Shown here piece by piece: positions 1 through 8,884 of a DNA stretch of 64,000 bases. The stretch's first letter is position 1. Every line of letters begins with the position of its first letter. The notes under the pieces were generated by a model. It saw nothing but the letters and a program-made list of their open reading frames with translations, was not told where the DNA came from and did no database searches. Where the stretch lies: the NCBI RefSeq assembly GCF_001407835.1, contig NZ_CYUO01000005.1:186001-250000 (forward strand), in the 5' to 3' direction. The translations under genes and the position numbers were made by a program. Source of the stretch: Lagierella massiliensis (GTDB taxonomy: Bacteria > Bacillota > Clostridia > Tissierellales > Peptoniphilaceae).

Positions 1-23
1 CGAAAACAAAAGGAGGCTTAAAC

Positions 24-797
24 TTGGAGTTTAAATTTAAAATGAAATATTTCCTTTCAACTTGTGTATTGCTCTTTGTTGTAATGCTCATATTAAGCTA
101 TATAAATTACACAAAGATGATACTCCCTTATTTAAATCCAGGAACACCCTATTGTCTTATGGACCTTGTAAACTTTATTTATAATGAATCAACGTTTTTT
201 GGGTTTTTTATGCTCTTTCCTATTTTTTTAGAGGAGATACTTGAAAGACGTGAACTATATAGTGAATCTATGATAGTAAGGTATAAAAGTTTTAAAGAGA
301 TTTTTGGAAGGGAAATAAAAAATATTTTTCTAAAGAACTGCGTATATATGCTAATTATAATTATTTCGATTTTTTCAGTTGTAAAGTTATTAGGAGAGTC
401 GCCTAATATTATTAACTGGAATGCGGAAGAGTCTTTCTTTGTGAAAAGTGGAAACCCATCTACAAATAATTTGGGCTTAACGGTGACATTATTTTTCACC
501 GCAATATTTTTAATCAACTTTTTAGTGAGTTTTATTACCAAGCTTGGCTATTTTTACAATAGAAACTTTTATCAAGGATTTGTTTATTGCTTTATAATGA
601 TGGTTCTTGATGTTTTAGGTTTGAACTTTTTGAAAAAATTGATTTTCCCAGTAGTTGGATTTAGTAAAGGTTTTGTAGTTTCAATAATAAGTCAATTTAT
701 TATATTACTCTTAATAATACTACTAACAAAATTATTTGAAAGAAAAGGTAAGGAAAGATATTTGGAGAATATAATAAAGGATAAAAACATGGATTAA
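24..797 (+). CDS. Multi-pass membrane protein of unknown function
   Basis: Not recognised. A TTG start is chosen because AGGAGG (11-16) sits 7 bases ahead of it; the first ATG, at 42, is too far from that site. The 257-residue product has hydrophobic segments near residues 8-30, 55-70, 105-125, 150-175, 190-210 and 215-240, a small polar loop around 130-150 and a basic C-terminus. It resembles the permease half of some ABC-2 type transporters, but no diagnostic motif is visible and no ATPase gene follows on this strand. Its upstream neighbour lies outside the window. Confidence 0.6.
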   Translation: MEFKFKMKYFLSTCVLLFVVMLILSYINYTKMILPYLNPGTPYCLMDLVNFIYNESTFFGFFMLFPIFLEEILERRELYSESMIVRYKSFKEIFGREIKNIFLKNCVYMLIIIISIFSVVKLLGESPNIINWNAEESFFVKSGNPSTNNLGLTVTLFFTAIFLINFLVSFITKLGYFYNRNFYQGFVYCFIMMVLDVLGLNFLKKLIFPVVGFSKGFVVSIISQFIILLLIILLTKLFERKGKERYLENIIKDKNMD

Positions 798-830
798 AAA
801 AGACACCTCTAAGGAGATGTCTTTATTTAA
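797..830. terminator. Bidirectional terminator
   Basis: AAAGACA (799-805) pairs with TGTCTTT (818-824), with CCT/AGG extending the stem, and A and T tracts flank it. It lies between two convergent genes and contains the stop codon of the minus-strand ABC gene. Confidence 0.75.
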
Positions 831-2403
831 GTTTATTAAAGTCAATAACTTCATCAAAGCTATTTAAGTATTCATCTGTGTAGTGGTGGGTGATTACAAT
901 TTTTATTGGAACTTCGATGTCTGCGATAAGTTTTGTGATTCCCTCCACATTTACAGGGTCCAGATTTGCAGTGGGCTCATCCAGTATTAGACAGAATGGA
1001 TTATCCAAAAGTGCCCTTGCTATTGCAATTCTTTGGTACTCTCCTGATGAAATGTATTTGCCTTCGTTTCCAAGGCTTTCTTTTTCTATAAATGAGTCAT
1101 CAAATCCTACAAGTTTTGCAACTTCTCTTACTTCGCTCTCTGGGATATCTCGATACATTCTGATATTTTCTTTTATGTTATCGTTTAGGATAAAGCTATT
1201 TGTTCCAATATAACGAACGTATTCGTTTAAACTTGACGGCTTTATATCCCTCTTTTCGGTGCCGTTATAATAAATATCTCCAAAGTAGTTTTCGTAATAG
1301 CCAGCCAGTGATTTTGCAAGGACCGACTTTCCAGATCCAGAAGGGCCTATAATTGCATATGATTTATTTGGTTCGAATTTAAAATTTAAATCCTTCAAAA
1401 CTTCCTTGTCATCAAAGCTTATACCATAATCTTCTAAAATAATTTCGCCCTTTGTCATTTGGGTTCCCTTTTCATCAATATCTACTAAAAATGGTTCAAG
1501 CTTATCCCTAATAACTTTATTTGACTTCATTAGGTTTCGATACTGTGCAATTTCATTTATGGGGCCAAAGACGAAGTTTAATATTTGAACAGCTGCAATA
1601 AGCATTCCTGTTGTGATTTCACCTTTCATAGTAAAGATTGCACCAATCATCATGCAGCCTATTTGGGAAAGAAATGAAATTCCTGAAATTCCATATAGGG
1701 TGCCGTAGTCGGCGAGTTTCTTTTTCATTCTTGCATTTTCCATCTTAGCGTCTTTAGATAAAATTTTATTGTAAAGTGCCTTTGTAATATTAAGCAGCTT
1801 GATTGACTCAAAGCCAGAAAGGATGTTGTCAAGCTCCTCAACATAGCTTTCGTATTCATTTGAAAAGTTTTCTGCTGCTCTGGTTTGTATTCCAACAAAT
1901 AGCTTTGGAACAAGGGATACTATAAACATCATGGCTAAGAATAACAAAGACATTTTTATATTTATATAAAAGAGAGCTGCCAAACTTACAATTAGTCCAC
2001 CAAGAGAAACTATTATCTCATAGGTGAGAGAAAGATAGTTTGTGTTAACCTGTTCCAGGTCTTGAGTCAAGGTGTTGTAATAGTATGAAACCTTTTTCTC
2101 TTGAAACCTGTAGATGGGACTTGTAAAGATGTTTTTAAAAAACTTTTCCTTTGTGTCAGTAAGTATCTTTTCACTAAACTTTCCACCAAGGTATGAATAC
2201 AATATACCAAGAACAACGATTGAAATAAGAACTATAATTGTATATATACCGATAATTTTTAAATCTTTCGCAGTGCCCTTGGTAATAGTGTCAATAATTG
2301 ATGCCAATATGTAAGCTACGCTTATGTTTGCTGCTTTAAGTAAAATTCCTACAAAAATTGTAAGTAGCCATAGGGATCTGTGTTTTTTAATTATGTTTTT
2401 CAT
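823..2403 (-). CDS. ABC exporter, fused permease and ATPase
   Basis: A 526-residue half-transporter that should work as a dimer to move an unknown substrate outwards. The N-terminal ~300 residues hold about six membrane helices (type IV exporter fold). The C-terminal ATPase has Walker A GPSGSGKS, a degenerate signature SSGEYQR in place of LSGGQ, and Walker B LILDEPTANLD, then the switch histidine in ITHHY. The ATG is preceded by AGGAGG. It is monocistronic, and a perfect palindrome (2433-2446) just upstream may be its operator. The non-canonical signature resembles bacteriocin or peptide exporters, but the substrate cannot be read from the sequence. Confidence 0.85.
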   Translation of the reverse strand: MKNIIKKHRSLWLLTIFVGILLKAANISVAYILASIIDTITKGTAKDLKIIGIYTIIVLISIVVLGILYSYLGGKFSEKILTDTKEKFFKNIFTSPIYRFQEKKVSYYYNTLTQDLEQVNTNYLSLTYEIIVSLGGLIVSLAALFYINIKMSLLFLAMMFIVSLVPKLFVGIQTRAAENFSNEYESYVEELDNILSGFESIKLLNITKALYNKILSKDAKMENARMKKKLADYGTLYGISGISFLSQIGCMMIGAIFTMKGEITTGMLIAAVQILNFVFGPINEIAQYRNLMKSNKVIRDKLEPFLVDIDEKGTQMTKGEIILEDYGISFDDKEVLKDLNFKFEPNKSYAIIGPSGSGKSVLAKSLAGYYENYFGDIYYNGTEKRDIKPSSLNEYVRYIGTNSFILNDNIKENIRMYRDIPESEVREVAKLVGFDDSFIEKESLGNEGKYISSGEYQRIAIARALLDNPFCLILDEPTANLDPVNVEGITKLIADIEVPIKIVITHHYTDEYLNSFDEVIDFNKLK

Positions 2404-2432
2404 TGCGCCTCCTTTAATTGATGTAAAAAACG

Positions 2433-2446
2433 ATTACATATGTAAT
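2433..2446. promoter_or_regulatory. 14-bp palindrome, candidate operator of the ABC exporter
   Basis: ATTACATATGTAAT is a perfect 14-bp inverted repeat about 30 bases ahead of the minus-strand ABC exporter start. Its position suits a repressor site; the regulator is unknown. Confidence 0.4.
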
Positions 2447-2520
2447 TGTAAACTAATAGTTACTAATAAGCAAATTTACTAGTTTTGGAATACTTTGCTA
2501 TGTCATCTTTCCTTCGCCAA

Positions 2521-2570
2521 GTCATTCTGAGCGAAAAAATTCCGAAGGAATTTTGGAGTCGAAGAATCTC
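2521..2570 (+). repeat. Dispersed modular repeat, copy 1
   Basis: It starts GTCATTCTGAGCG and ends GAGTCGAAGAATCTC, enclosing a hairpin AAAATTCC-GAA-GGAATTTT (2536-2554). Related copies lie at 2655-2706 (inverted), 43319-43369 (inverted), 52529-52556, 52591-52641 and 52931-52982. It is non-coding and intergenic. Confidence 0.8.
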
Positions 2571-2604
2571 ATAATTGTTAGAAGTGAGAGTAGAGGAAAG
2601 AAAT

Positions 2605-2625
2605 GAGAAGTGAGAAGTGAGAAGT
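2605..2625 (+). repeat. Three tandem 7-base repeats
   Basis: GAGAAGT is repeated three times head to tail within the repeat-rich gap 2404-2862. Similar purine-rich sequence without exact repetition lies at 5990-6018. Confidence 0.6.
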
Positions 2626-2654
2626 GGGATATTTGCGTGATGCGAGAAAAAAAC

Positions 2655-2706
2655 GAGATCCTTCAGCTACAAATTTGCTATGCAAATTTTCCGTTCAGGA
2701 TGACAG
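2655..2706 (-). repeat. Dispersed modular repeat, copy 2 (inverted)
   Basis: Read on the minus strand it begins CTGTCATCCTGAACGG and ends AGCTGAAGGATCTC, around a different hairpin (AAATTTGC-TAT-GCAAATTT, 2671-2689). It faces copy 1 across about 85 bases. The rest of the 459-base gap 2404-2862 shows no gene. Confidence 0.75.
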
Positions 2707-2862
2707 CACGGGGGTGTTTTGTTTCTATGTGTGGGCGGAATCGCTAAACTCCCTTAAGATAACAGAGTAGATGTGAAAAGTTACAATTTAAAACTAATTT
2801 ACTTTGGGTATAAAAATAATAGTTGGAATATAAGTAAAATAAAGAAAACAAAGGAGGATATT

Positions 2863-3630
2863 ATGGCATTTTCAATGAAGGATAAGAATGTAGTTATTAC
2901 CGGTGGTAATAAGGGAATTGGTGCAGGTATTACAGAAGTTTTCTTGAAAGAGGGAGCAAATGTAGTCTTCACTGGAAGAAATGAAGAAGATGGAAAGAAC
3001 TTTGAAGATGAATTAAAGAAAAAAGGCTATAACGGCAAGTTTTTTAAAGCGGATGTAACAAGTGAAGAAGATACTAAGAAATTATATGAATATGCTGAAA
3101 AGGAAATGGGAAGCATTGATATAATTCTTCTTAATGCAGGATATTTTCCAGAAATTCCTTTAGAAGAAATGAGTGTTTCAGACTGGGACAATGTAATTGG
3201 TATAAATCTAAAGGGAGTATTTTTAAATACCAAAGAGGGGATAAAATACCTTAAAGATGGTGGAAGAATTGTTGTAACATCATCTATAACTGGAAATAGA
3301 GTTGGAAACTCTTCATTGGTTCACTATGCTTCTGCAAAGGCCGGTGTAAATGGATTTATAAAATCAGTTGCCCTTGACCTTGCTAAGAAAAATATAACAA
3401 TCAATGGAGTGGAACCTGGAAATATTATGACACCGGGAATGGAAAATGTACTTGGGGAAAGATATATTGAAAACCAAGAGAGGGTTATTCCAATGGGATA
3501 CCTTGGAGAGCCTGATGACATTGCCTATGCAATAATGTTTTTAGCATCTGACGAAGCAAAGTATATTACCGGACAAACCATTGTTGTTGATGGTGGACAA
3601 ATCCTTCCAGAGTCACCACTTGAAATGTAA
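2863..3630 (+). CDS. Short-chain dehydrogenase/reductase, UcpA-like
   Basis: A cytoplasmic 255-residue NAD(P)-dependent oxidoreductase of the classical SDR family. Visible are the Rossmann motif TGGNKGIG near the N-terminus, the LNAG motif near residue 87, a catalytic Ser in VTSSITG, YASAK (Tyr and Lys) and the C-terminal end TGQTIVVDGG. The start is the ATG behind AAAGGAGG (2850-2856); an upstream in-frame start at 2773 has no ribosome site. The Crp/Fnr regulator gene follows after 6 bases, so the two are probably co-transcribed. The substrate is unknown; the C-terminal VDGGQILPES recalls UcpA. A stress-linked role is inferred from the hcp neighbourhood. Confidence 0.88.
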   Translation: MAFSMKDKNVVITGGNKGIGAGITEVFLKEGANVVFTGRNEEDGKNFEDELKKKGYNGKFFKADVTSEEDTKKLYEYAEKEMGSIDIILLNAGYFPEIPLEEMSVSDWDNVIGINLKGVFLNTKEGIKYLKDGGRIVVTSSITGNRVGNSSLVHYASAKAGVNGFIKSVALDLAKKNITINGVEPGNIMTPGMENVLGERYIENQERVIPMGYLGEPDDIAYAIMFLASDEAKYITGQTIVVDGGQILPESPLEM

Positions 3631-3636
3631 ATAAAT

Positions 3637-4290
3637 ATGCCAAATATTTCGGATCTTTTTAAAAATTTAACAAAAGAAGAAATTGATTCTTTTATAAAAG
3701 AGAATAAGGGTCTTAGAAGAAGTCTTAAAAGAGGGGAAGAAGTTTTTTCTCAAGGAGAGACTCCAAATTATTTATTTATACTGGAAGAGGGTTCTGTTGT
3801 TGTAGAAAACATATCTGAAAATGGCAACAGATCTATTGTAAATAGATTTTCAAAGCCGGGAACTGTTTTTGGGGAAGTTTACCTTTATCTTCCCGAAAGG
3901 TCCTATGACTACAGCTGTGTTTGTGATGTTGATTCAACAATTCTCGCAATTCCAAAAACTGCATTAGTTATGAGCGGTGACAATTTTAAGAACAGCAAAG
4001 TTGTTAACAATATGCTCTTGATTTTGTCAGAAAAAGCTTTCTATCTAAACCAAAAGCTACTTATACAATCGGGAAAGACTTTGAGGGAAAAGCTGTCTCG
4101 TTTCTTTTTAAGTAACTCAAAGGAGTCTTCTTTAGAACTTGAGTTTAATAGGGAAGAGCTTGCAGATTTTTTGGGTGTCACTAGACCATCTATTTCAAGA
4201 GAGATTATGAATATGAAAAGAGATGGTCTTATTGATGTGGTTGGAAATAAGGTAATCCTTAATAAAGAAAGGTTAGAAAATCTTTTTTAA
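3637..4290 (+). CDS. Crp/Fnr family transcriptional regulator
   Basis: A 217-residue regulator with an N-terminal cyclic-nucleotide-binding-like beta barrel (about residues 15-135), a long dimer helix, and a C-terminal winged helix-turn-helix (LADFLGVTRPSISREI, about 178-195). The only cysteine pair is CVC near residue 89, so an Fnr-type [4Fe-4S] cluster is unlikely. It lies directly ahead of hcp, with a 16-bp palindrome of Crp/Fnr geometry in between. By analogy with HcpR-type regulators it probably senses nitric oxide or a related signal and controls hcp; this is inference. Confidence 0.85.
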   Translation: MPNISDLFKNLTKEEIDSFIKENKGLRRSLKRGEEVFSQGETPNYLFILEEGSVVVENISENGNRSIVNRFSKPGTVFGEVYLYLPERSYDYSCVCDVDSTILAIPKTALVMSGDNFKNSKVVNNMLLILSEKAFYLNQKLLIQSGKTLREKLSRFFLSNSKESSLELEFNREELADFLGVTRPSISREIMNMKRDGLIDVVGNKVILNKERLENLF

Positions 4291-4306
4291 TGTAACAATT
4301 GTTACA
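4291..4306. promoter_or_regulatory. Crp/Fnr-type operator upstream of hcp
   Basis: TGTAACAATTGTTACA is a perfect 16-bp palindrome. It ends 13 bases before a consensus -10 box (TATAAT, 4320-4325), so it covers the -35 position. The adjacent Crp/Fnr gene is the obvious candidate ligand. Confidence 0.65.
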
Positions 4307-4319
4307 GAACTTTCCTTCT

Positions 4320-4325
4320 TATAAT
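4320..4325 (+). promoter_or_regulatory. -10 box of the hcp promoter
   Basis: A consensus TATAAT lies 31 bases before the hcp ATG. There is no good -35 hexamer; the operator palindrome occupies that place, which suggests control by the bound regulator. Confidence 0.55.
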
Positions 4326-4356
4326 TGATAAAATAAAATTAACAGGAGGCGAGAAT

Positions 4357-5988
4357 ATGAATAATATGTTTTGTTATCAATGTCAAGAAACTTTTTGTAA
4401 TGAAGGATGTGTAAAATCTGGTGTATGTGGAAAGAAGCCAGAAGTAGCTAATAAGCAAGATTTACTTATATGGCTTACTAAGGGACTTTCTCAAGTAACA
4501 ACAGCTCTTAGGGCTGAAGGTAAAAAGGTATCTCAAGAGATTAACTCCCTTGTTACTCACAATCTTTTTACAACTATTACAAATGCGAATTTTAATGAAG
4601 ATGTAATCGATGAAAGAATTGAAAAGACTATTAAGACTACAAAGACTCTTAAGAGTGAGTTAAGTGAAGAAGTATTTAGTGAAGCTTCAAACTATGAAGA
4701 TTTAAACAGGGATAATTGGGCTGAAGTTTCCAAAAAAGTTGGAGTTTTAAGCACAGAAGATGAAGATGAAAGATCACTTAGAGAGTTAGTAATCTATGGA
4801 CTAAAAGGGCTTTCTGCATATACTGTACACGCAGAAGTTTTAGGAAAGACAAATGAAGAAATAGATTCATTTATTCAAAGGGCGCTAAGTGAAACCCTTG
4901 AAGAAAAAAGTATTGATGAGTTATTCAACCTTGTTGTTGAAACTGGAGAACATGGAGTTAAGGGTATGGCTCTATTAGACGAAGCCAACACTTCAAGTTA
5001 TGGAAATCCAGAGATAAGCAAGGTAAATATCGGCGTTAGAAATAACCCTGCCATACTTATATCAGGACATGATTTAAAGGATATGGAAATGCTTTTGGAA
5101 CAAACTGAAGGCACAGGTGTTGACGTATATACTCATAGTGAAATGTTACCAGCTAACTACTATCCTAAGTTTAAAAAATATGATCATTTTGTTGGAAACT
5201 ATGGTTCATCATGGTGGAATCAAAGGGAAGAATTCAAATCCTTTAATGGACCGGTGCTATTTACAACAAATTGTATAGTGCCACCCCTTGATGAATATAA
5301 GGATAGAATATATACTACGGGAGCTGCCGGTTTTAAGGGCTGTAAACATATTGAAGGTAGTGTTGGAGAGAAGAAGGACTTTAGCGAAATTATAGAACAT
5401 GCAAAGAGATGTGAACCTCCTAAGGAAATAGAAAAGGGAGAAATAGTTGGTGGATTTGCCCATAACCAAGTTATGGAGCTGGAAAATAAGGTTGTTGAAG
5501 CGGTTAAGAGTGGCGCCATCAAGAAGTTTGTCGTTATGGCAGGATGTGACGGTAGACAAAAGGGAAGAAACTACTATACAGAGTTTGCAAAGGCCCTACC
5601 AAAGGACACTGTAATACTTACTGCAGGATGTGCCAAGTATAGATACAATAAATTAAACCTTGGAGATATTGACGGCATACCAAGAGTTCTTGATGCGGGA
5701 CAATGTAATGACTCATATTCTCTTGCGGTAATTGCACTAAGACTAAAAGAGGTATTTGGCCTGGATGATATAAATGACCTTCCAATTGTGTATAATATTG
5801 CATGGTATGAGCAAAAGGCAGTAATAGTTCTTTTAGCGCTATTATCACTGGGAGTAAAAAATATACATTTAGGACCTACACTACCAGCATTTTTATCAGA
5901 AAATGTAACTAAGGTGTTGGTTGATAAGTTTAATTTAGCACCGATAAGTAATGTTGAAGATGATTTAGATCTACTTGGGGTAAGATAA
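4357..5988 (+). CDS. hcp: Hydroxylamine reductase / hybrid-cluster protein
   Basis: A cytoplasmic Fe-S enzyme (543 residues) of the Hcp family, which reduces hydroxylamine in vitro and acts as a nitric oxide reductase in nitrosative stress. The N-terminal cysteines C6, C9, C18 and C24 give C-x2-C-x8-C-x5-C, the class I/II pattern for a [4Fe-4S] cluster. The hybrid-cluster ligands are recognisable: His in SGHDL, Glu in HSEML, Cys in [21 protein letters not shown] and GQCNDS, and Glu/Lys in WYEQKAV. The start follows AGGAGG (4344-4349). It has its own operator and promoter and is followed by genes for a redox-disulfide protein and a hemerythrin. Confidence 0.97.
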   Translation: MNNMFCYQCQETFCNEGCVKSGVCGKKPEVANKQDLLIWLTKGLSQVTTALRAEGKKVSQEINSLVTHNLFTTITNANFNEDVIDERIEKTIKTTKTLKSELSEEVFSEASNYEDLNRDNWAEVSKKVGVLSTEDEDERSLRELVIYGLKGLSAYTVHAEVLGKTNEEIDSFIQRALSETLEEKSIDELFNLVVETGEHGVKGMALLDEANTSSYGNPEISKVNIGVRNNPAILISGHDLKDMEMLLEQTEGTGVDVYTHSEMLPANYYPKFKKYDHFVGNYGSSWWNQREEFKSFNGPVLFTTNCIVPPLDEYKDRIYTTGAAGFKGCKHIEGSVGEKKDFSEIIEHAKRCEPPKEIEKGEIVGGFAHNQVMELENKVVEAVKSGAIKKFVVMAGCDGRQKGRNYYTEFAKALPKDTVILTAGCAKYRYNKLNLGDIDGIPRVLDAGQCNDSYSLAVIALRLKEVFGLDDINDLPIVYNIAWYEQKAVIVLLALLSLGVKNIHLGPTLPAFLSENVTKVLVDKFNLAPISNVEDDLDLLGVR

Positions 5989-6079
5989 TAAGAGGTAAGA
6001 GGTTAGAAGTTGAGAAGTTTATAAATTTTTCAAATAATGATATAATAATGGTGAATTATTAATAAAGGAGGCAAACATA

Positions 6080-6286
6080 ATGAATAAATTAATAGATAAA
6101 GATATGTTAATTGGTCAACTTGTTGCTGAGTATCCTGAAGTTGCACCAGTTCTAATGGAAATTGGAATGCACTGTTTAGGATGTCCAGCATCTCAAGCTG
6201 AATCAATTGCTGAAGCAGCTATGGTTCATGGAGTTGATGCTGACGCTTTAGTTGAAGCATTAAACGAAGCAGCTCAAGCAAAGTAA
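6080..6286 (+). CDS. DUF1858 / hybrid-cluster-associated redox disulfide protein
   Basis: A 68-residue protein containing HCLGCPAS, a CxxC motif in the setting typical of the hybrid-cluster-associated family (DUF1858). Such proteins are encoded beside hcp and are thought to have a thiol/disulfide redox role; the exact function is unknown. AAAGGAGG precedes the ATG and a TATAAT at 6041-6046 may be a separate -10 box. The hemerythrin gene starts 4 bases after its stop codon. Confidence 0.9.
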   Translation: MNKLIDKDMLIGQLVAEYPEVAPVLMEIGMHCLGCPASQAESIAEAAMVHGVDADALVEALNEAAQAK

Positions 6287-6290
6287 ATAT

Positions 6291-6833
6291 ATGAAAAGTA
6301 TTGAAGTACTTGTTAAGGAGCATGAGGAAATTTCAAAGCTCCTTGACAGGCTTGAGGATGAATGTATAAAGATACTTGAAGGTTCTTTAATAGACTATGT
6401 GTTTTTTGAAACAGCCATAGAGTTTATAAGGGACTTTGCGGATAAGGTTCATCATAAAAAAGAAGAGGATATTCTCTTTAAGTATATGGTGGAGGAGCTT
6501 GGAGAAGCTTCACGAAAGCTTATTCAACATGGTATGCTTGTGGAACATCAACTGGGAAGACACTATATTACAGAACTCGAAAAGCATTTAAATGAATATA
6601 GAAATAGAGGCGATATTCATGACAGGTTACAAATTATTGCCTACACTATGGCATATGTTAATCTTTTAAGAATGCATATTGAAAAAGAAAATTCTGTAGT
6701 ATATCCCTTTGGAGAAAAAAATTTACAAAATGGTACATTAGAACTTGTTGAGGTAGAGACTCAAAAAAGACTTGATGAAGAGAGTAAAACTTTTGAAAGA
6801 AAAGAAGAACTTTTAAAGATAATATTTAGATAA
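6291..6833 (+). CDS. Hemerythrin-domain protein
   Basis: A 180-residue all-helical protein with hemerythrin-like metal-site motifs: HEE near residue 10, HHKKEE around 54-59, H at about 86, and HIEKE near 129. It would hold a non-haem di-iron site that binds O2 or NO, or store iron. Tight coupling to the redox-disulfide gene and proximity to hcp fit a nitrosative or oxygen stress role. The C-terminal ~40 residues are a charged helix without metal ligands. A terminator follows at once, closing the block. Confidence 0.88.
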   Translation: MKSIEVLVKEHEEISKLLDRLEDECIKILEGSLIDYVFFETAIEFIRDFADKVHHKKEEDILFKYMVEELGEASRKLIQHGMLVEHQLGRHYITELEKHLNEYRNRGDIHDRLQIIAYTMAYVNLLRMHIEKENSVVYPFGEKNLQNGTLELVEVETQKRLDEESKTFERKEELLKIIFR

Positions 6834-6834
6834 T

Positions 6835-6870
6835 AGGGCTGAGGGTTACCTTGGCTCTTTTTAGTTTTTT
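6835..6870 (+). terminator. Terminator of the hcp block
   Basis: AGGGCTGAGG (6835-6844) pairs with CCTTGGCTCT (6849-6858) with three G-T pairs and a GTTA loop, followed by a T-rich run to 6870. Confidence 0.75.
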
Positions 6871-6878
6871 ATTAAATG

Positions 6879-6913
6879 AAAAAGATGCAATTGATTTACA
6901 ATGGCATCTTTTT
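6879..6913. terminator. Second hairpin, possible bidirectional terminator
   Basis: AAAAAGATGC (6879-6888) and GCATCTTTTT (6904-6913) form a perfect 10-bp stem flanked by A and T runs, between convergent genes. Confidence 0.55.
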
Positions 6914-6997
6914 GTTGGAGGCAAATAAAAAAATTGTTTTCATATATATAATAGCACAATTTTATAATTTTGCAAACCTTTTCTTAAAAAAATAAAA

Positions 6998-7024
6998 AAA
7001 CACTCACCAGCAATGATGAGTGTA
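6998..7024 (-). terminator. Terminator of the M42 peptidase gene
   Basis: On the minus strand ACACTCA and TGAGTGT pair and a T run follows, just past the stop codon. Confidence 0.75.
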
Positions 7025-7029
7025 TGTTG

Positions 7030-8064
7030 TTACTTTTTATCTTCAATATATTTTAAGCATAGGTCTATACTTGCTTGGATACCTTCCATGTGGGTTCTTT
7101 CCATAGCGTGTGATGCGTCAACTCCTGGACCTATAAGTGCAACCCTTACATCTTCTCCCGATCTTAGTGCAGCTGATCCGTCTGAACCGTAGTATGGATA
7201 GATGTCGATTCTATATTCAATGTCATTATCTCTTGCAAGTTTTACAAGTCTGTTCTTAAGTTCTAAGTCATATGGACCGCTTGAGTCTTTTGGACATACT
7301 GTACATGCAAATTCTGATGATGTTTGTCCAATACCAGGTGCTGCCATGTCCACAACTATAAATTCGTCTGTTTCTTTTGGTAGTCCTGCACAAGCTCCGT
7401 GTCCTATCTCTTCATAGTTTGAAATAAAGAAATTCATTGTGTGTTTTGGTTTGATATTATTTTCAACAAGGTGCTTTGCAACTTTGTAAAGGATAAATAC
7501 ACATGCTTTGTCGTCTAAGTGTCTTGATTTAACAAAGCCTGACTCTGTGATTTCAGTTCTTGAGTCAAGGTAAATATAGTCTCCTACATTTATACCTAAG
7601 TTTTCGGTTTCTTCTCTGGAACTTGTAACTTCGTCAATTCTTATTTCCATAGTGTCTTTATTTCTCTCAGCTGTTGCTGAGTCTCTATAAACGTGGCAGG
7701 AAGCGTGTTCGTGTAGACAGGTTCCTGTATATTTTTTTCCTTCTATAGTTGAGATTGTAACATATTCGCCCTCTACTGCAGGGTAACCATAACCACCAAT
7801 TAAAGTTGTCTTAAGTCTACCATTGTCCTTAATCTCTTTAACCATTAGTCCTAAGGTGTCTACATGGGCTGCGAAGGTTGATTGTTTTTCATCAGATTCT
7901 CCTCTTAATGTAACTATCATAGCACCTTTGTTTGAAAAGTTGATTTCAAGTCCCAAGTCTTCAAATCTCTTTCTTACGATTTCCATAACTTCTTTGGTGT
8001 CGCCACTTGGTGATGGAGTATTTAAGATTTCTTCTAAAAATTCAATGTCTTTAATTTTTTCCAT
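7030..8064 (-). CDS. M42 family metallo-aminopeptidase
   Basis: A cytoplasmic 344-residue peptidase of the M42 family (glutamyl aminopeptidase/endoglucanase-type tetrahedral aminopeptidases), which trims peptides with a di-metal centre. Visible motifs are AAHVDT (metal His/Asp, about residue 66), RHLDDKA (bridging Asp, about 183), NYEEIGHGA (catalytic Glu-Glu, about 217), VDMAAPG and a C-terminal ASHAMERTH (metal His). Length is typical. It is monocistronic, with a TATAAT on the minus strand at 8097-8092. It fits the peptide-based nutrition also suggested by the opp operon and pepP. Confidence 0.93.
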   Translation of the reverse strand: MEKIKDIEFLEEILNTPSPSGDTKEVMEIVRKRFEDLGLEINFSNKGAMIVTLRGESDEKQSTFAAHVDTLGLMVKEIKDNGRLKTTLIGGYGYPAVEGEYVTISTIEGKKYTGTCLHEHASCHVYRDSATAERNKDTMEIRIDEVTSSREETENLGINVGDYIYLDSRTEITESGFVKSRHLDDKACVFILYKVAKHLVENNIKPKHTMNFFISNYEEIGHGACAGLPKETDEFIVVDMAAPGIGQTSSEFACTVCPKDSSGPYDLELKNRLVKLARDNDIEYRIDIYPYYGSDGSAALRSGEDVRVALIGPGVDASHAMERTHMEGIQASIDLCLKYIEDKK

Positions 8065-8135
8065 ATTTCCCTCCTGTTTTTTATCAAGTATATTATACCC
8101 TACAAAATATCTGAAAAAACATTTTGCTATTAAAA

Positions 8136-8162
8136 TAAAAAACCGTTAGGTTAATAACGGTT
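8136..8162 (-). terminator. Terminator of the short YitT gene
   Basis: AACCGTTA (8141-8148) pairs with TAACGGTT (8155-8162). The minus strand runs into a T tract, directly after the YitT-like stop codon. Confidence 0.7.
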
Positions 8163-8168
8163 AATTGA

Positions 8169-8849
8169 TTATATTTTTTCTGAAAGTCTTCTATGTGAAA
8201 CGAATTCTTCATTCATTTCCTTTTCTTTTTTATGTTGAACTTTATATTCTTGTTTAACTGATTTTTGAGTAAGTCCTACAAATCCTTGCATAAATAATAG
8301 TGAAATTATAGAATAGATTCCTGTCATAAGGTCAAATGTAAAAAATCCAGCTAATATAATTGTTCCATCTATTAGTAGAACAGAAATATTTAGTGGAATA
8401 TTTGTGTAGTTTGTAAGTGACTGCTCAAGTATTGCAGTTCCTCCAGTTGAGCTTCCTGCTCTAAACACAAAACCAAGTCCAAGACCTGCCATTATACCAC
8501 CAAGGATTGCAGCCATTAATTTTGATCCTGCAAATGCTGGCATTACTTTTGTTGCCTTAACCAAGGCAGGAAGTAAAAAGGAACAATAGATTGTATTTAT
8601 TGTATACTTCTTTCCAAGCAATAAAAGACTTATTGCCATAAGTGGAAATGTAGTCCAAAATATTGTTGATTCAGCTGTAAATCCAAAAAAATGTTTTAAT
8701 ATAACGGCGATTCCAGTTACTCCACCAGATACTAAATTGAATGGCACGTAGAATAGGTTAACACTCATTGCGAAGAGTAAAGTTCCAAGTGACATCAATA
8801 TAAAGTTTTTAATTAGATGTTTAAAGTCGTTTTTCTCTTTGAATTTCAT
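8169..8849 (-). CDS. YitT-family membrane protein lacking the DUF2179 domain
   Basis: The first ~180 residues match the membrane part of YitT proteins: about five helices and the GG-rich segments NLVSGGVTGIA and FRAGSSTGGTA. Usual family members are 280-300 residues and carry a soluble C-terminal DUF2179 domain. Here that domain is replaced by a ~40-residue charged tail, giving 226 residues. A full-length relative lies nearby at 10203. A promoter with extended -10 (TACAAT at 8890-8885, minus) and TTCACA 17 bases away fits. Function is unknown; a transport role is commonly guessed. Confidence 0.82.
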   Translation of the reverse strand: MKFKEKNDFKHLIKNFILMSLGTLLFAMSVNLFYVPFNLVSGGVTGIAVILKHFFGFTAESTIFWTTFPLMAISLLLLGKKYTINTIYCSFLLPALVKATKVMPAFAGSKLMAAILGGIMAGLGLGFVFRAGSSTGGTAILEQSLTNYTNIPLNISVLLIDGTIILAGFFTFDLMTGIYSIISLLFMQGFVGLTQKSVKQEYKVQHKKEKEMNEEFVSHRRLSEKI

Positions 8850-8884
8850 CTTGCATACCTCTCATATGAAATGTTCTAAGCAAC

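Noticed and set aside
2773-2862. Longer N-terminus of the SDR protein
   Set aside because: The extra 30 residues lack a ribosome site and precede the normal family start; AAAGGAGG serves the ATG at 2863.
5990-6018. Additional copy of the GAGAAGT tandem repeat
   Set aside because: The sequence is only similar in composition; the unit is not repeated exactly.
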